Position numbers and translations under genes: made by a program. From an uncultured Verrucomicrobiota bacterium (GTDB lineage: Bacteria > Verrucomicrobiota > Kiritimatiellia > RFP12 > UBA3636), in contig CASEAR010000032.1 in the NCBI GenBank assembly GCA_949285835.1, forward strand, positions 1 to 53,432: 53,432 nt of DNA. Reading direction: 5' to 3'. Below are positions 10,071 to 19,411 of this stretch, in pieces. How positions within the stretch are numbered: position 1 is the first letter of the stretch; each line of letters begins with the position of its first letter. The notes under the pieces are model-generated. The model had not been told where the DNA came from, did no database searches, and was given only the letters and a program-made list of their open reading frames with translations.

Positions 10071-11948
10071 CTATGCAATCGGCGCGTTTTGGGTCTCGCA
10101 CATTTTGGCATAGACTCCGCCTGCAGCAATAAGTTCTTTGTGCGTCCCGTTTTCGACTATCCGTCCATTTTGCAGAACAATTATTCTGTCCGCATTGCGT
10201 ATTGTGGAGAGCCTGTGTGCGATTATTATGCCGGTACGTCCTTCCAGCAGCCGCATCATTGCTCGTTGAATGTGAAGTTCGGTGCGGGTATCAACATTTG
10301 ATGTCGCCTCATCCAGGATTAGTATCGGCGGATCCGCAAGTGCAGCTCTGGCTATGGACAACAATTGGCATTGACCCTGTGACAAGGCGGTATCGGTGCT
10401 GTTAATTTTTGTGTCGTACCCTTGAGGCATCCGTTTTATGAAAATGTCTATTCCTGCCAGTTTGGCGGCTGCTTCTATACTGGCGTTGTCGGCCTGCAGA
10501 GAACTGAAGGCGATGTTTTCACGTATGGTACCATTGAAAAGGCACACATCCTGCAGTACCGCGGTGAGACACGACCGCAGCGATTTTTTGCTTATACTGC
10601 GTATGTCAACGCCATCAAGGCATATTCTTCCCGAAGCCGGTTCATAGAATCGTGTGAGCAGATTGATAAGTGTGGTTTTCCCGGAGCCTGTTTCCCCAAC
10701 GATTGCAATTTTCGAGCCAGCCGGTATTTCCAGAGAGAAATCTTTGAGGACAGGTACTCCGGGCACATATTCAAACGACACATTATCGAATACAATCTTA
10801 CCGTGTATGCTGTCGCGTGTTATATCTATCGTACCGTCGTCAGGTTCGGACGGTTTGTCCATCAGTCTGAAAACCCGTTCAGCACCCGCTATGGCGGTTT
10901 GTATGGCGTTGAATTGATTGGCCAGTTCGTTTACCGGTCTGCCGAAATTCCTCGAATAGAGCATAAATGCCACGACTACGCCGATTGACACGTCGCCGGA
11001 GACGGCCAGCCATCCGCCGAAAGCCGCTACTATGATAAACGACAGGTTGTTCACCATGTTCATAACGGGACCCATTATACCCGCAAGAGTTTCTGCCTTT
11101 ACACCTATGTCGCGGAGGCCGTCTGAAAGCTTCATAAATTGTGCTTTCAGAATCTCCTCCCGGCAGAAGGCCTGAGATGTATGCTGGAATGAAACGGACT
11201 CTTCTACGAAACCGTTGAATTCTCCAAGCCGGCGCTGTCTTTCCCGGAAAATTTTTCTTGTCATTGCGACAACGGTACGGCCCATTATGAATGTGAGGGG
11301 CAATGTTGAGCAAGTGACAAGTGTCAGCAAGGGGCTGAGCCATATCATGTAAATGAGTATAAAAACCAGAGTGAGAATGGTTTCAAAAAACCGGGCAATT
11401 CCTTCTCCCAAAGTGTTTGCCACCATGTCAACATCGTTTGTCAGTCTGCTCATATATTCTCCGTGGGATGTCTCTCCGAAGTCTCCCACGGGAAGCGATT
11501 GAATGTGCGCGAAGAGGGCCGCCCTCATGTCCCTTACGGTTTCATTTGAGATATTGTTTGTGGAGAGTCCCCTTATTATTCCGCAAACCTGCTGTACGGC
11601 AAACACGGCCAGACCGATGCCGAGAAGGGATAGTATTTCGAAATATCTTACATGTCCCGTCGATGCCGAGGCTGATATGGCATCAATGACGTCACCTGTT
11701 ATTTTGGGCAGTGCCGCACCGCATGGTATGGCTGCGAGTACCGGAATCAAAAGCAGAAACACAGCTTTACGTCGGGATTTAAGTTCAGAAAGTAGACGTT
11801 TTACAGTTTGTACCGGGTCGTCGGCATGCTGCACTTCCGCAAAATGCCTTCCGCGTCCACCTCCGCCGTATCCCGGGGGGCGTTTTCTGTTTCCGGCATT
11901 GTTCCCTAGGCGATCCCCGGCAGTCGCGTGTGTGCGTTCAGTCGTCAT
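10071..11948 (-). CDS. ABC exporter half-transporter, catalytically complete subunit
   Basis: The 625-aa type IV (MsbA/LmrA-like) half transporter has a hydrophilic glycine/arginine-rich N-terminal extension of about 60 residues, a six-helix membrane domain (about 70-350), and a nucleotide-binding domain. The NBD has Walker A GETGSGKT, signature LSQGQ, Walker B LILDEATSNVD with the catalytic Glu, and the switch His in IIAHRLST. The start at 11948 overlaps the stop of its partner gene by ATGA, so the two are probably translated together and form a heterodimer. The partner has a degenerate ATP site. Substrate cannot be read from sequence; multidrug or lipid export is typical of the family. Confidence 0.9.
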   Translation of the reverse strand: MTTERTHATAGDRLGNNAGNRKRPPGYGGGGRGRHFAEVQHADDPVQTVKRLLSELKSRRKAVFLLLIPVLAAIPCGAALPKITGDVIDAISASASTGHVRYFEILSLLGIGLAVFAVQQVCGIIRGLSTNNISNETVRDMRAALFAHIQSLPVGDFGETSHGEYMSRLTNDVDMVANTLGEGIARFFETILTLVFILIYMIWLSPLLTLVTCSTLPLTFIMGRTVVAMTRKIFRERQRRLGEFNGFVEESVSFQHTSQAFCREEILKAQFMKLSDGLRDIGVKAETLAGIMGPVMNMVNNLSFIIVAAFGGWLAVSGDVSIGVVVAFMLYSRNFGRPVNELANQFNAIQTAIAGAERVFRLMDKPSEPDDGTIDITRDSIHGKIVFDNVSFEYVPGVPVLKDFSLEIPAGSKIAIVGETGSGKTTLINLLTRFYEPASGRICLDGVDIRSISKKSLRSCLTAVLQDVCLFNGTIRENIAFSSLQADNASIEAAAKLAGIDIFIKRMPQGYDTKINSTDTALSQGQCQLLSIARAALADPPILILDEATSNVDTRTELHIQRAMMRLLEGRTGIIIAHRLSTIRNADRIIVLQNGRIVENGTHKELIAAGGVYAKMCETQNAPIA

Positions 11949-13669
11949 GCGGCATCTCCGTTCTGCGTCTGGGAATCCAGAATTTCGCGGTATGCGCTGC
12001 ACGATTCCGACAGCGCGTTGTGAGTGCCTCTTGCGCAAATGCGGCCTTGTTCCATGACGAAAATGCAGTCAGCGTTTTTCACTGTGGAAATGCGCTGTGC
12101 AACTATTATTATTGTCGCTTTCGGATTGCCTGCCCTGACAGCGCGGAGCACTGCTTTCTCCGTTATAGAATCAAGCGCGGAAGTGGCGTCGTCAAGAATC
12201 AGTATCTCAGGCCGGCTGATAATGCTTCTGGCGATGGCAATGCGTTGACGCTGTCCGCCGGATAGCGTCGTGCCATCCTGCGCCACGGGAGTATCATATC
12301 CATCCGGCAGACTTTCAATAAAGCCGGAAGCGCACGATTCCTCCGCGGCCTGCCTTACCTCATCTTCGGCAGCATCTTCTTTGCCGACGCGGATATTCGA
12401 GGCGATTGTACCGGAAAGAAGTTTCGGGTTCTGCATTACGGTTCCTATCGCGGAGCGCAATGCGCGCAGCGTGTATTCCCTTATGTCCCTGCCTCCGATT
12501 GTTATACGGCCTGCTGTCGCGTCATAAAATCTCGGGATGAGAGATACGAGTGTGCTTTTCCCGGAGCCCGTTGCTCCTATGAATGCGTAAGTTCCTCCAG
12601 GTTTCAGACTGAAGGATATGTCTGACAGAACAGGTTCTCCGGAGGCTCCCGGATATGAAAATCCGACGGATTCAAAACACACGGATCCATCGCATGCCGG
12701 CTCGTCGACATCACCTGATTTTATTGGATTTTCCGATGAAAGTATGTCCGTTATGCGTTCGGCCGCCACCTGCGCTCTGGACAAATGCATTATGTCAAAA
12801 CTGATCATTACCAACGACATCATTACCTGCGTCGCATACTGAGTTACAGCAACCACTTCTCCAATTTTTATAAGTCTTTCGTTTACGTCCCTGGCGGCGA
12901 TCAGGAGTATGCCGATGGAGGCCATATGCTGCACGAATGCAAGCGATGGACCAAGAAAAATCATTATGCGTCCGGTCGCTATGCCGGTTTCTGCAAGCCC
13001 TGCATTGGCGATTGAGAACCGCTTGCATTCCGAATCTTGCATATTGTACGATTTTACGACGCGTATTCCCGAGAGGTTTTCTTCCATTATCGTGTTGACG
13101 TCATCTATGCGTTTTTGCATTTCGCCGAAATAGCGGCGCATTTTGAATACGCATTTGAGGACGAGAAGCGTGAGCACAGGCGCAGCGGCAAGCAGCGGCA
13201 CTGCAATGTGCGGGTCGCAGCTGAGGACGATTACGACGCTGCCTGCAAGCATAAGCGGCGCGCGAACCAGTTTGCGGGTAATCATGGTCACGACCATCTG
13301 CATCACCCGTACATCGTTCACCATGCGTGTAATAAGCGACCCGGCAGTGAATTTATCAGTTTCTGCAAAGGACATTGAGACAACTTTATCGAAAAGCGCC
13401 CTGCGCAAATCAAGCCCCATTCCGAGCGATGCCCTTGAAGAGAAATACGTGCAGCAAATGCCGCCGGCAAGGCCTGCAAAAGCAAAAACCATCATGATGG
13501 CGCCGGCGCTGAGAATTTCTGAGGTGTTTGTCTGGGTGACGCCTCGGTCTATTATGCGTCCCATCATAGACGGCTGCAAAAGATCCATAAGAACTTCCAC
13601 GACCATTGCCGCAGGAGCCAGGACTACCCATATTGTGTAAGGCTTGAGAAACCGCAGAAGCTTGATCAT
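11945..13669 (-). CDS. ABC exporter half-transporter, degenerate-site subunit
   Basis: The 574-aa half transporter has a membrane domain (about 1-310) followed by an NBD. Walker A is GATGSGKS and the signature is canonical LSGGQRQR. However, the Walker B Glu is replaced by Asp (LILDDATSALD) and the switch His by Gln (VAQRIST). Known heterodimeric exporters (TM287/288, LmrCD, BmrCD) show the same pattern of one consensus and one degenerate site. The sites are formed across the two chains, so this subunit's own Walker A/B site would be the degenerate one. It follows nadK after 12 bases, suggesting the operon zinc protein-kinase-nadK-ABC-ABC. Confidence 0.9.
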   Translation of the reverse strand: MIKLLRFLKPYTIWVVLAPAAMVVEVLMDLLQPSMMGRIIDRGVTQTNTSEILSAGAIMMVFAFAGLAGGICCTYFSSRASLGMGLDLRRALFDKVVSMSFAETDKFTAGSLITRMVNDVRVMQMVVTMITRKLVRAPLMLAGSVVIVLSCDPHIAVPLLAAAPVLTLLVLKCVFKMRRYFGEMQKRIDDVNTIMEENLSGIRVVKSYNMQDSECKRFSIANAGLAETGIATGRIMIFLGPSLAFVQHMASIGILLIAARDVNERLIKIGEVVAVTQYATQVMMSLVMISFDIMHLSRAQVAAERITDILSSENPIKSGDVDEPACDGSVCFESVGFSYPGASGEPVLSDISFSLKPGGTYAFIGATGSGKSTLVSLIPRFYDATAGRITIGGRDIREYTLRALRSAIGTVMQNPKLLSGTIASNIRVGKEDAAEDEVRQAAEESCASGFIESLPDGYDTPVAQDGTTLSGGQRQRIAIARSIISRPEILILDDATSALDSITEKAVLRAVRAGNPKATIIIVAQRISTVKNADCIFVMEQGRICARGTHNALSESCSAYREILDSQTQNGDAA

Positions 13670-13681
13670 GACGTCAAATGG

Positions 13682-14494
13682 TCAAATGAGTGCACCGCAC
13701 CAGTTCAGTTTTCTGCGAAGCTTGTCAAATGGCCCGGAATCCGGCAATGTTACAAGCCGTACGCGAACAGGTGATTTTTTCACGAAGAAGCAGTCTCCAG
13801 GTTCCAGCGAAAAAGCAACGTCGCCGTCACAGGAAAAACTTACCGGTGAATATGACTGGGTTATGCGTACGCGGATTTCAGAATCGTCAGGAAGCACGAG
13901 CGGACGGGAAGTCAGAGTGTGGGGACAGATTATGTTCACCAGAATGGCAGGTGTATCCGGCATAAGGATCGGCCCTCCCGCAGAAAGCGAATATGCGGTG
14001 CTTCCGGTTGGTGTGGCAATTATTATGCCGTCACACAGGAATGTGGTTACGCAGTCTCCGTTTACGCTCAGCTCCATTGCGGATATCCTGCCGGAATCCC
14101 CGCGCATTGCCACAATATCATTGAGCGCGTGGAAGGGAGCAGACTCTGCCGCGTCCTTTTTGCAAACTGCAGCTTCGAGTGTCGTTCGCTCTTCTATGCG
14201 GAAATCTCCTGTAATAATCCTGGCGAGAGCGGCGCGTGCGTCAAAGATGTGGGAGCACGTGAGGTACCCGAGTGAACCGGTGTTGATGTTTATAAAAGGT
14301 GCGTTGTCGCCGAAGGTCTTCCGTACGGCTCTTAGAACGGAACCATCTCCGCCAAGACAAATATGAAAATCGGGAACGGATCCTGCTTGAAACGGGACGA
14401 CGTCCACCCCAAGATCCTCCAGCGCGGCCGTAACCGCAAGGATTGCATCGGCATTTTGATTAATCGATGGGTTGGCAATTATGTCAATTCTCAT
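13682..14494 (-). CDS. nadK: NAD kinase
   Basis: The 270-aa cytoplasmic enzyme phosphorylates NAD to NADP. It carries the GGDGS catalytic motif (in CLGGDGSVLRAV), the substrate-binding NDIVAMRG segment (usually NDVVI/L), and the DGIIIATPTGSTAYSLSAGG motif. Length is normal for the family. The start at 14494 lies inside the last codons of the upstream kinase gene (11-base overlap) and is preceded by an AGGA ribosome-binding site. Confidence 0.93.
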   Translation of the reverse strand: MRIDIIANPSINQNADAILAVTAALEDLGVDVVPFQAGSVPDFHICLGGDGSVLRAVRKTFGDNAPFININTGSLGYLTCSHIFDARAALARIITGDFRIEERTTLEAAVCKKDAAESAPFHALNDIVAMRGDSGRISAMELSVNGDCVTTFLCDGIIIATPTGSTAYSLSAGGPILMPDTPAILVNIICPHTLTSRPLVLPDDSEIRVRITQSYSPVSFSCDGDVAFSLEPGDCFFVKKSPVRVRLVTLPDSGPFDKLRRKLNWCGALI

Positions 14495-16034
14495 TATTTT
14501 CCTGTCGCAATCGAAGTATGTATTGTTTAGCTTTTTTTTGCCTCAACCCTTCAGATTCGTTGGCAAATTCGCCATTATAGTTCAAGAGGACGTCTACGGC
14601 AGCACCGGTTTGTCCGGCGTTGTACAGTTTTGCGGCTTTTTTTGCCAGCGTATCAACCAGTGACGCCACCTTTGCCTGACATTCTTCCTCAAGCTGTTTT
14701 TTTCGTTTCCGAATGTTGTCTGTCATGCTTGGCGGAATTTCGGGAAGGTCAAGCAGTTCCTCGTATTCACTGACAGCCTGAGTATAGTCTCTGCTGGACG
14801 CAAATTTTTCTTCTATGCCCAGAACAATTTTTTCTGCATAAACTTCGGATGATGTATCCGGAGCGGTTTCAGACACGCGCCTGTTCAGAAGTACAGCGGC
14901 AACTGATAAACATACGAGCAGGGCGACCAGACCCGAGGCAGCAGCTCTGCGGAAGCCTGAGTCTCTATCAGTCCTCGACATTCTGCGCAACATGGCTCTC
15001 ATATGTTTCACGTTTCTGTAGATCGCTTTTTTTACCGTTTTTTTCAGGCTGTTGCCTGAAGTCGGGTAAATGGTCTGTTTCATCACGGGCATGGCAGACT
15101 TGATTTTACTGAATCTGCGAAGAGAAGCCCGCGCCCTGCCGACGGCGATTGTGCTTTCGCTGATGGTTCGATCAAGCGGGCCGTCTTCGAGTCCGAGTCC
15201 GGATGCTACTCTGCCGATGTCACGCATGAGGGATATCCAATCCGGGTAGCGTTCTTCGGGTTTCTTTGAAAGCAGCCGCTCCATAAAGTCGCAGAAGTTG
15301 AGTGAAAGGGACGGATTTATGTCCATAGGATCCGTGCAGCAGGACGTTACCTGCATTCGTATGGCATCATCGTCCGTTTCTTCCTTGAACAGCCGGACTC
15401 CAGTAGCCATGTGGTAAAGCGTTGCTCCGAGCGAGTACATATCCGTTTGTATGTGCAGGTCGGATGTCCCCATTGCCTGCTCCGGGGAGACGTACGAAGG
15501 CGTACCGTATACCATGATCTCTTCGCCCTGTTGTTCCCGTATTTTTCTGCGTGTTTGAATGCTTCCTATTCCACGGCTGAGTCCCATATCGGTTACTTTG
15601 ACAACACCATCCTTGTCGAGCATAATGTTGTCCGGCTTTATGTCGCAGTGGACTATCTGCTTTGTTTTCCATGCATAGTCCAATGCATCGGCAACAGCGC
15701 CGGCAATGCGGAGGCATTCATTTTCGGGCAGAAAGTGTTTTTTTACAATGTGCTGCGTAAGTGTCTCTCCGTCAATGTACTCCATGACGAAGCAAAAAAG
15801 GCCGTTCCTGTAAAATGCATCGTATATCTTTACGATGCCCTGATGATTGAGACTTCCTGCAATGCGGGCTTCAGACTGGATCTGGTCGATGCTCTCGTCA
15901 TCCGCTGTCATCGACTCTGTCATTATTTTGATGGCGACAGGCCGATCGAGCGAAATCTGTCTTGCTTTCCAAACAGTGGCAGTTCCGCCCACACCTATTC
16001 TTTCAAAGCTGTCGTATCCATCAATTTCTGGCAT
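14484..16034 (-). CDS. Membrane-anchored Ser/Thr protein kinase (Hanks type)
   Basis: The 516-aa protein has a kinase domain at about 7-275, a basic linker, one transmembrane helix (about 364-384), and an extracytoplasmic tail of about 130 residues rich in charged helices, perhaps TPR-like. The glycine loop is GVGGTATV, the ATP lysine is Lys36 in VAIK, and the catalytic loop reads HCDIKPDN at 129-136. Cys replaces the usual Arg of HRD. The metal motif is DMG instead of DFG, and the APE equivalent is SPE. Loss of the HRD Arg suggests activity without activation-loop phosphorylation, as in RD-negative kinases. It lies between a secreted zinc protein and nadK. Confidence 0.9.
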   Translation of the reverse strand: MPEIDGYDSFERIGVGGTATVWKARQISLDRPVAIKIMTESMTADDESIDQIQSEARIAGSLNHQGIVKIYDAFYRNGLFCFVMEYIDGETLTQHIVKKHFLPENECLRIAGAVADALDYAWKTKQIVHCDIKPDNIMLDKDGVVKVTDMGLSRGIGSIQTRRKIREQQGEEIMVYGTPSYVSPEQAMGTSDLHIQTDMYSLGATLYHMATGVRLFKEETDDDAIRMQVTSCCTDPMDINPSLSLNFCDFMERLLSKKPEERYPDWISLMRDIGRVASGLGLEDGPLDRTISESTIAVGRARASLRRFSKIKSAMPVMKQTIYPTSGNSLKKTVKKAIYRNVKHMRAMLRRMSRTDRDSGFRRAAASGLVALLVCLSVAAVLLNRRVSETAPDTSSEVYAEKIVLGIEEKFASSRDYTQAVSEYEELLDLPEIPPSMTDNIRKRKKQLEEECQAKVASLVDTLAKKAAKLYNAGQTGAAVDVLLNYNGEFANESEGLRQKKAKQYILRLRQENNEN

Positions 16035-16091
16035 GGTATTGCTTTCCCAATAATATACGGTGCTGTCCGATAGTGTTGCAGTATAACCGTC

Positions 16092-17237
16092 TTACCTTGA
16101 ATAACCCTCACCACCGCATTTTTTGCAGAGCTGCATGGTTTGCGAGGCTCCTCTGCGTTTAACGCCTCGAATTTCCTCCAGGCCGGTACCATGACAGGAT
16201 CTGCACTCCGGCCTGAGTCCTGAACCCCCACATTCGCGGCAAGTACAGGCTCCAGTTCCGGTGCATTCTGAACATCGGATCCAGCCGACCCCCCGGCATG
16301 CCGGGCACGGTTTGTTGGGATGAACCGATTCGATCCTCTTAATGTTCTTCGTACTGTCGGAATCCAGTACCGTAATCTTTCCGTTGCTGCAGTCCTTATT
16401 GGGGCATTTTATGTACCCGGTACCGTTGCATTCGGGACAGTCGGAACGCCTTGTCCCGAAGCAGAGACGGCACGGTTCGGCCGTGGCTTTTGCTATACGG
16501 TGCATCACGGCGAAAGGGAACTTGCCATCGAGTTCTGCCGGTATCCATGCCGAAGCCAGCGGGACGCGTGCAAGCGCCTGCATTTTGGCAGAAAAGCGCA
16601 TCTTGGCGTCGCCTGCGGAAGCGGCTAGAACAGAAACAGGAATGTGGGAGGTTATGACTTTGGCTCCGTTGCAGACGCTGCACGGCAATGCTCCTGACAT
16701 TACACCATATTGTCCGTCCATCATAGCGTAGCTGTGGTCTCTTTTGCCTTCTCCGCCGCATACAGGACATGTTCTCAGGCCGAACGTCATTTGAGACAAA
16801 GACTTCGATATCCCGGAATAGATTTTTGCCCGCTGTTTGCCGGAAAGTACATCAGGGTGTATTTGCGAAAGGGCAGCGGCGTTCTTGAGCGCCAGAACCG
16901 CGTAAGCATAAGCCTGAGAGTCCATCGCCTCAAATCCAAGTTTGGCGTCGTCTACGGCGGCGGCTCTGGCCGTCTCGATTATATACTCTTCCTGTTTGCC
17001 TGACTCTGCGGACACATTCTCTGAACCGAAATCGTTCAAGTCGGGACCGTAATCTGGTTTGATATCGGACTGGGCAGTGTGGCCCCCCCCACGCGCAGCT
17101 CCGCAGTGGCTGCAGAAACGTGCCATATCATCCGCAAACTCCCACCCGCATGATTCGCATACAGATACGGCATAAACGAGCATCTGCGCGCAAAACAGGA
17201 CGGCGCACGCCACCGACAGCTTTCTTGTTGTGGTCAT
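16092..17237 (-). CDS. Secreted zinc-ribbon and CxxCxGxG-repeat protein
   Basis: The 381-aa protein begins with a signal sequence (about residues 5-24), immediately followed by a double-CxxC zinc ribbon (CESCGWEF then CSHCGAARGGG). A helical middle part follows. The C-terminal half contains repeated DnaJ-type pairs: CPVCGGEG, CRLCFGTR, CPECNGTG, CPACRGVG, CSECTGTG, CRECGGSG, CRSCHGTG, CKKCGGEG. There is no J domain, so this is not DnaJ. The repeats resemble the zinc-binding thiol modules used for protein binding or disulfide chemistry. Its position directly upstream of the kinase hints at a shared pathway. The start ATG 17237 has GAGGAG upstream; the open frame extends further, to 17348, without support. 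Confidence 0.72.
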   Translation of the reverse strand: MTTTRKLSVACAVLFCAQMLVYAVSVCESCGWEFADDMARFCSHCGAARGGGHTAQSDIKPDYGPDLNDFGSENVSAESGKQEEYIIETARAAAVDDAKLGFEAMDSQAYAYAVLALKNAAALSQIHPDVLSGKQRAKIYSGISKSLSQMTFGLRTCPVCGGEGKRDHSYAMMDGQYGVMSGALPCSVCNGAKVITSHIPVSVLAASAGDAKMRFSAKMQALARVPLASAWIPAELDGKFPFAVMHRIAKATAEPCRLCFGTRRSDCPECNGTGYIKCPNKDCSNGKITVLDSDSTKNIKRIESVHPNKPCPACRGVGWIRCSECTGTGACTCRECGGSGLRPECRSCHGTGLEEIRGVKRRGASQTMQLCKKCGGEGYSR

Positions 17238-17692
17238 CAATATCTCCTCATCGCCGCGGAGCCGCGCCGATGCGCCAACGCACCGCAACGACATCCGCGC
17301 CTGTCTTCTACGGATGCTATCACAATGCTCTGCATTGTTAAAGAACAAATGCTTCCTGACTTCTGTATGGCGGCGGTACTGGGAATTCGATTACAGTGCC
17401 CGCATTACCAGAAAACATAATGCTTCGGGATCATACGGTCGAATATTTGTGCCGCACTCATCTAAAGCGTCTTGTGTGCGGTGCGCAATTGTCTGTAATG
17501 TGTCAAAATGTGCGAAAAATATGTAAGGTTTGGCAAATGCTTTGTATCTTGACCGTTTCGTAAGTGACGCTTAAAATCGGCGGCACAACCAAATAATGCT
17601 TGTACATAGATACTCCGGTGGTGTAAATTGTGACAAGATTAACGTGGCGTGGCTGGTGCGCAGTGTACCGCCATCAGGTAGGGCGTATTGAA
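17238..17692. other. Divergent promoter region
   Basis: About 455 bases separate the minus-strand zinc-protein operon from the plus-strand C2H2-like gene. A good plus-strand promoter is visible at 17549-17577. I did not find an equally clear promoter for the minus strand. No small gene is supported. Confidence 0.5.
17549..17577 (+). promoter_or_regulatory. Sigma-70-type promoter for the 17693 gene
   Basis: TTGACC (17549-17554) and TAAAAT (17572-17577) are separated by 17 bases, both one mismatch from consensus. Transcription would start near 17584, about 110 bases before the ATG. Confidence 0.6.
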
Positions 17693-19345
17693 ATGAGCGA
17701 AGGCGAAGAAAGAGATTTGTTGGAAGGATTTTCCATGGCTCCGGCGTGGGCAAGAAAATCTGCTGTCGAATATGCGTCGAAACAGAAAAAGTACGACGGG
17801 GAATACGAGGAACGCCCGGATCGGGTGCGCCGTGACAGGCGGAACAGGGATCCGGAGTTGCCAGGGAAGAGGGATCGTCCGTTTGATGAGCCTCGTATGC
17901 ATGGCAGGGGGAGGCCGCTGAAAACAGAAGTCCCCATGAACGGAGGCGGTTCGGCTGATTTTGCGCATTATCCTCGCAGGGAAAACCGTGCGCGTCTGGA
18001 GCCTCTTCCTTTTAACATAAGGTTCCTGCCCGAGCAGAAAGCACTCAATGTTATAGCAAGGAAGGTTCAGTCCAGTTGCCATGCTCTTCCTCTGCGCAAT
18101 GTTGTCCGTCTGTTCTTCGAAAATCCGGACAATACAGAGGTTCGCTTGGAAATGAACGAGCAGAACCGTGAAAAGCGATTTTATCAGTGTTCAAAATGCG
18201 GCTGGTTTTCGCTCTCTTCCGAGGATCTCGACAGGCATATCGTATCGGCGCATATGAGTGACGTGTTCGATACGGTGGAAGTCGACGATGAAAAACCGTC
18301 CGGCAATTTTGCATCTGTGGCGATTTGTGGCCTTACGGGAAAGCTGTTGGGGCCTCCAAATCACCACGGGTTTAATATTGCCGTAAGAAGAGCGATTTCG
18401 ACATATGCGTCCGGCATGAGCGAACAGGATTTCCGGTCTCATGTGAAAATTTCGCACGAGGCTGACGACGTTGAGCGTTGGAAGACGGAATTTGCGCATA
18501 GTACTAAGTATGTTCGTAAAGAGTCGGATGACAAAACGCAGATGACATTTGAACAGGCGGAAGACATTTTCAAGGCGGAATTTCTTCCGGGGATGCGGGT
18601 TGTGCAGTCGCATATAACAGTATCAAGAGAGGCTTCAAAGCGTATAGATGACAAACGCATTTTCAGCGCAATCGCCGCAGCTTGGGAACGTGAGCAGGAG
18701 ATGCATACGGGAACCCTTTTCATTTCGGTGCGCGGCGGACTGCGAAGCCGTAAGATATTTTTGTTCCGCGCTTCGGATGAAAGGCGTACGGATTTTGTTG
18801 TCCGCCGTGCTCCTGTTTTTCTCGACACTTCACATGCAATACCAGAACTGAAAAGTATTATGGAGTATGTTGGTGCTCATCCGGGCTGTACACGATCCGA
18901 GCTCCTGTCCGCTCTGATTACGGAAGGAACCCCCGACGACGTTGCGGAGCGGATTCGTAATCAGCTTGCCTGGACGACGGAGAGAGGCCACCTCGTCGAA
19001 TACTACAATGAAGTTATTGCTCTCCCTGAAGCGCATCCTTTTTTCCGCAGCGTGACCAATCGTACGAGACATGGAGGTTCTCAAGACTCTTCAGCAAAGG
19101 CTGTGACGCATTGCGAAAATGGTTTGGAGTCTACAGCTCAGGGAGGAGAGGGAAAACCTGCCGCTGATGCGTTGCCTGCGGATTCGGATCCGAATGCTGA
19201 TACTGAACCGGAGATTCGGCCTACAGAAGCTGAGATCGTAAGAGAGGTATCCGAGGAATTTCCCGGCAAGACAGATGTCTCTGATGGGGATATCGGTGTA
19301 CGAGATGAAGAACTGCCGCCGGTGGCTGGTTCGCCGGCCGACTGA
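17693..19345 (+). CDS. Conserved hypothetical protein with a C2H2-like zinc finger
   Basis: The 550-aa protein has a basic, low-complexity N-terminal region (residues 20-100, rich in Arg, Asp and Pro). At about 165-195 it has a C2H2-like finger (YQCSKCGWF ... DLDRHIVSAH). A conserved-looking core follows that includes LLGPPNHHGFN, and the tail after about 470 is acidic and disordered. I recall similar LGPPN-H core proteins of unknown function in Verrucomicrobia and Planctomycetes; that is memory, not a search. A nucleic-acid-binding role is plausible. The start ATG 17693 has an AGGTAGGG upstream at slightly long spacing. It stands 66 bases before fucI, with a short CGGCCG/CGGCCG inverted repeat spanning its stop. 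Confidence 0.6.
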   Translation: MSEGEERDLLEGFSMAPAWARKSAVEYASKQKKYDGEYEERPDRVRRDRRNRDPELPGKRDRPFDEPRMHGRGRPLKTEVPMNGGGSADFAHYPRRENRARLEPLPFNIRFLPEQKALNVIARKVQSSCHALPLRNVVRLFFENPDNTEVRLEMNEQNREKRFYQCSKCGWFSLSSEDLDRHIVSAHMSDVFDTVEVDDEKPSGNFASVAICGLTGKLLGPPNHHGFNIAVRRAISTYASGMSEQDFRSHVKISHEADDVERWKTEFAHSTKYVRKESDDKTQMTFEQAEDIFKAEFLPGMRVVQSHITVSREASKRIDDKRIFSAIAAAWEREQEMHTGTLFISVRGGLRSRKIFLFRASDERRTDFVVRRAPVFLDTSHAIPELKSIMEYVGAHPGCTRSELLSALITEGTPDDVAERIRNQLAWTTERGHLVEYYNEVIALPEAHPFFRSVTNRTRHGGSQDSSAKAVTHCENGLESTAQGGEGKPAADALPADSDPNADTEPEIRPTEAEIVREVSEEFPGKTDVSDGDIGVRDEELPPVAGSPAD

Positions 19346-19411
19346 GAACGGCCGACCGCTCATTTCAACAAGAATATGGTATGTTTACAACATCAGTGTG
19401 AGGAACCTGGT

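Noticed and set aside
16092-17237. Annotation as DnaJ
   Set aside because: It has CxxCxGxG repeats but no J domain and no HPD motif, and it carries a signal peptide.
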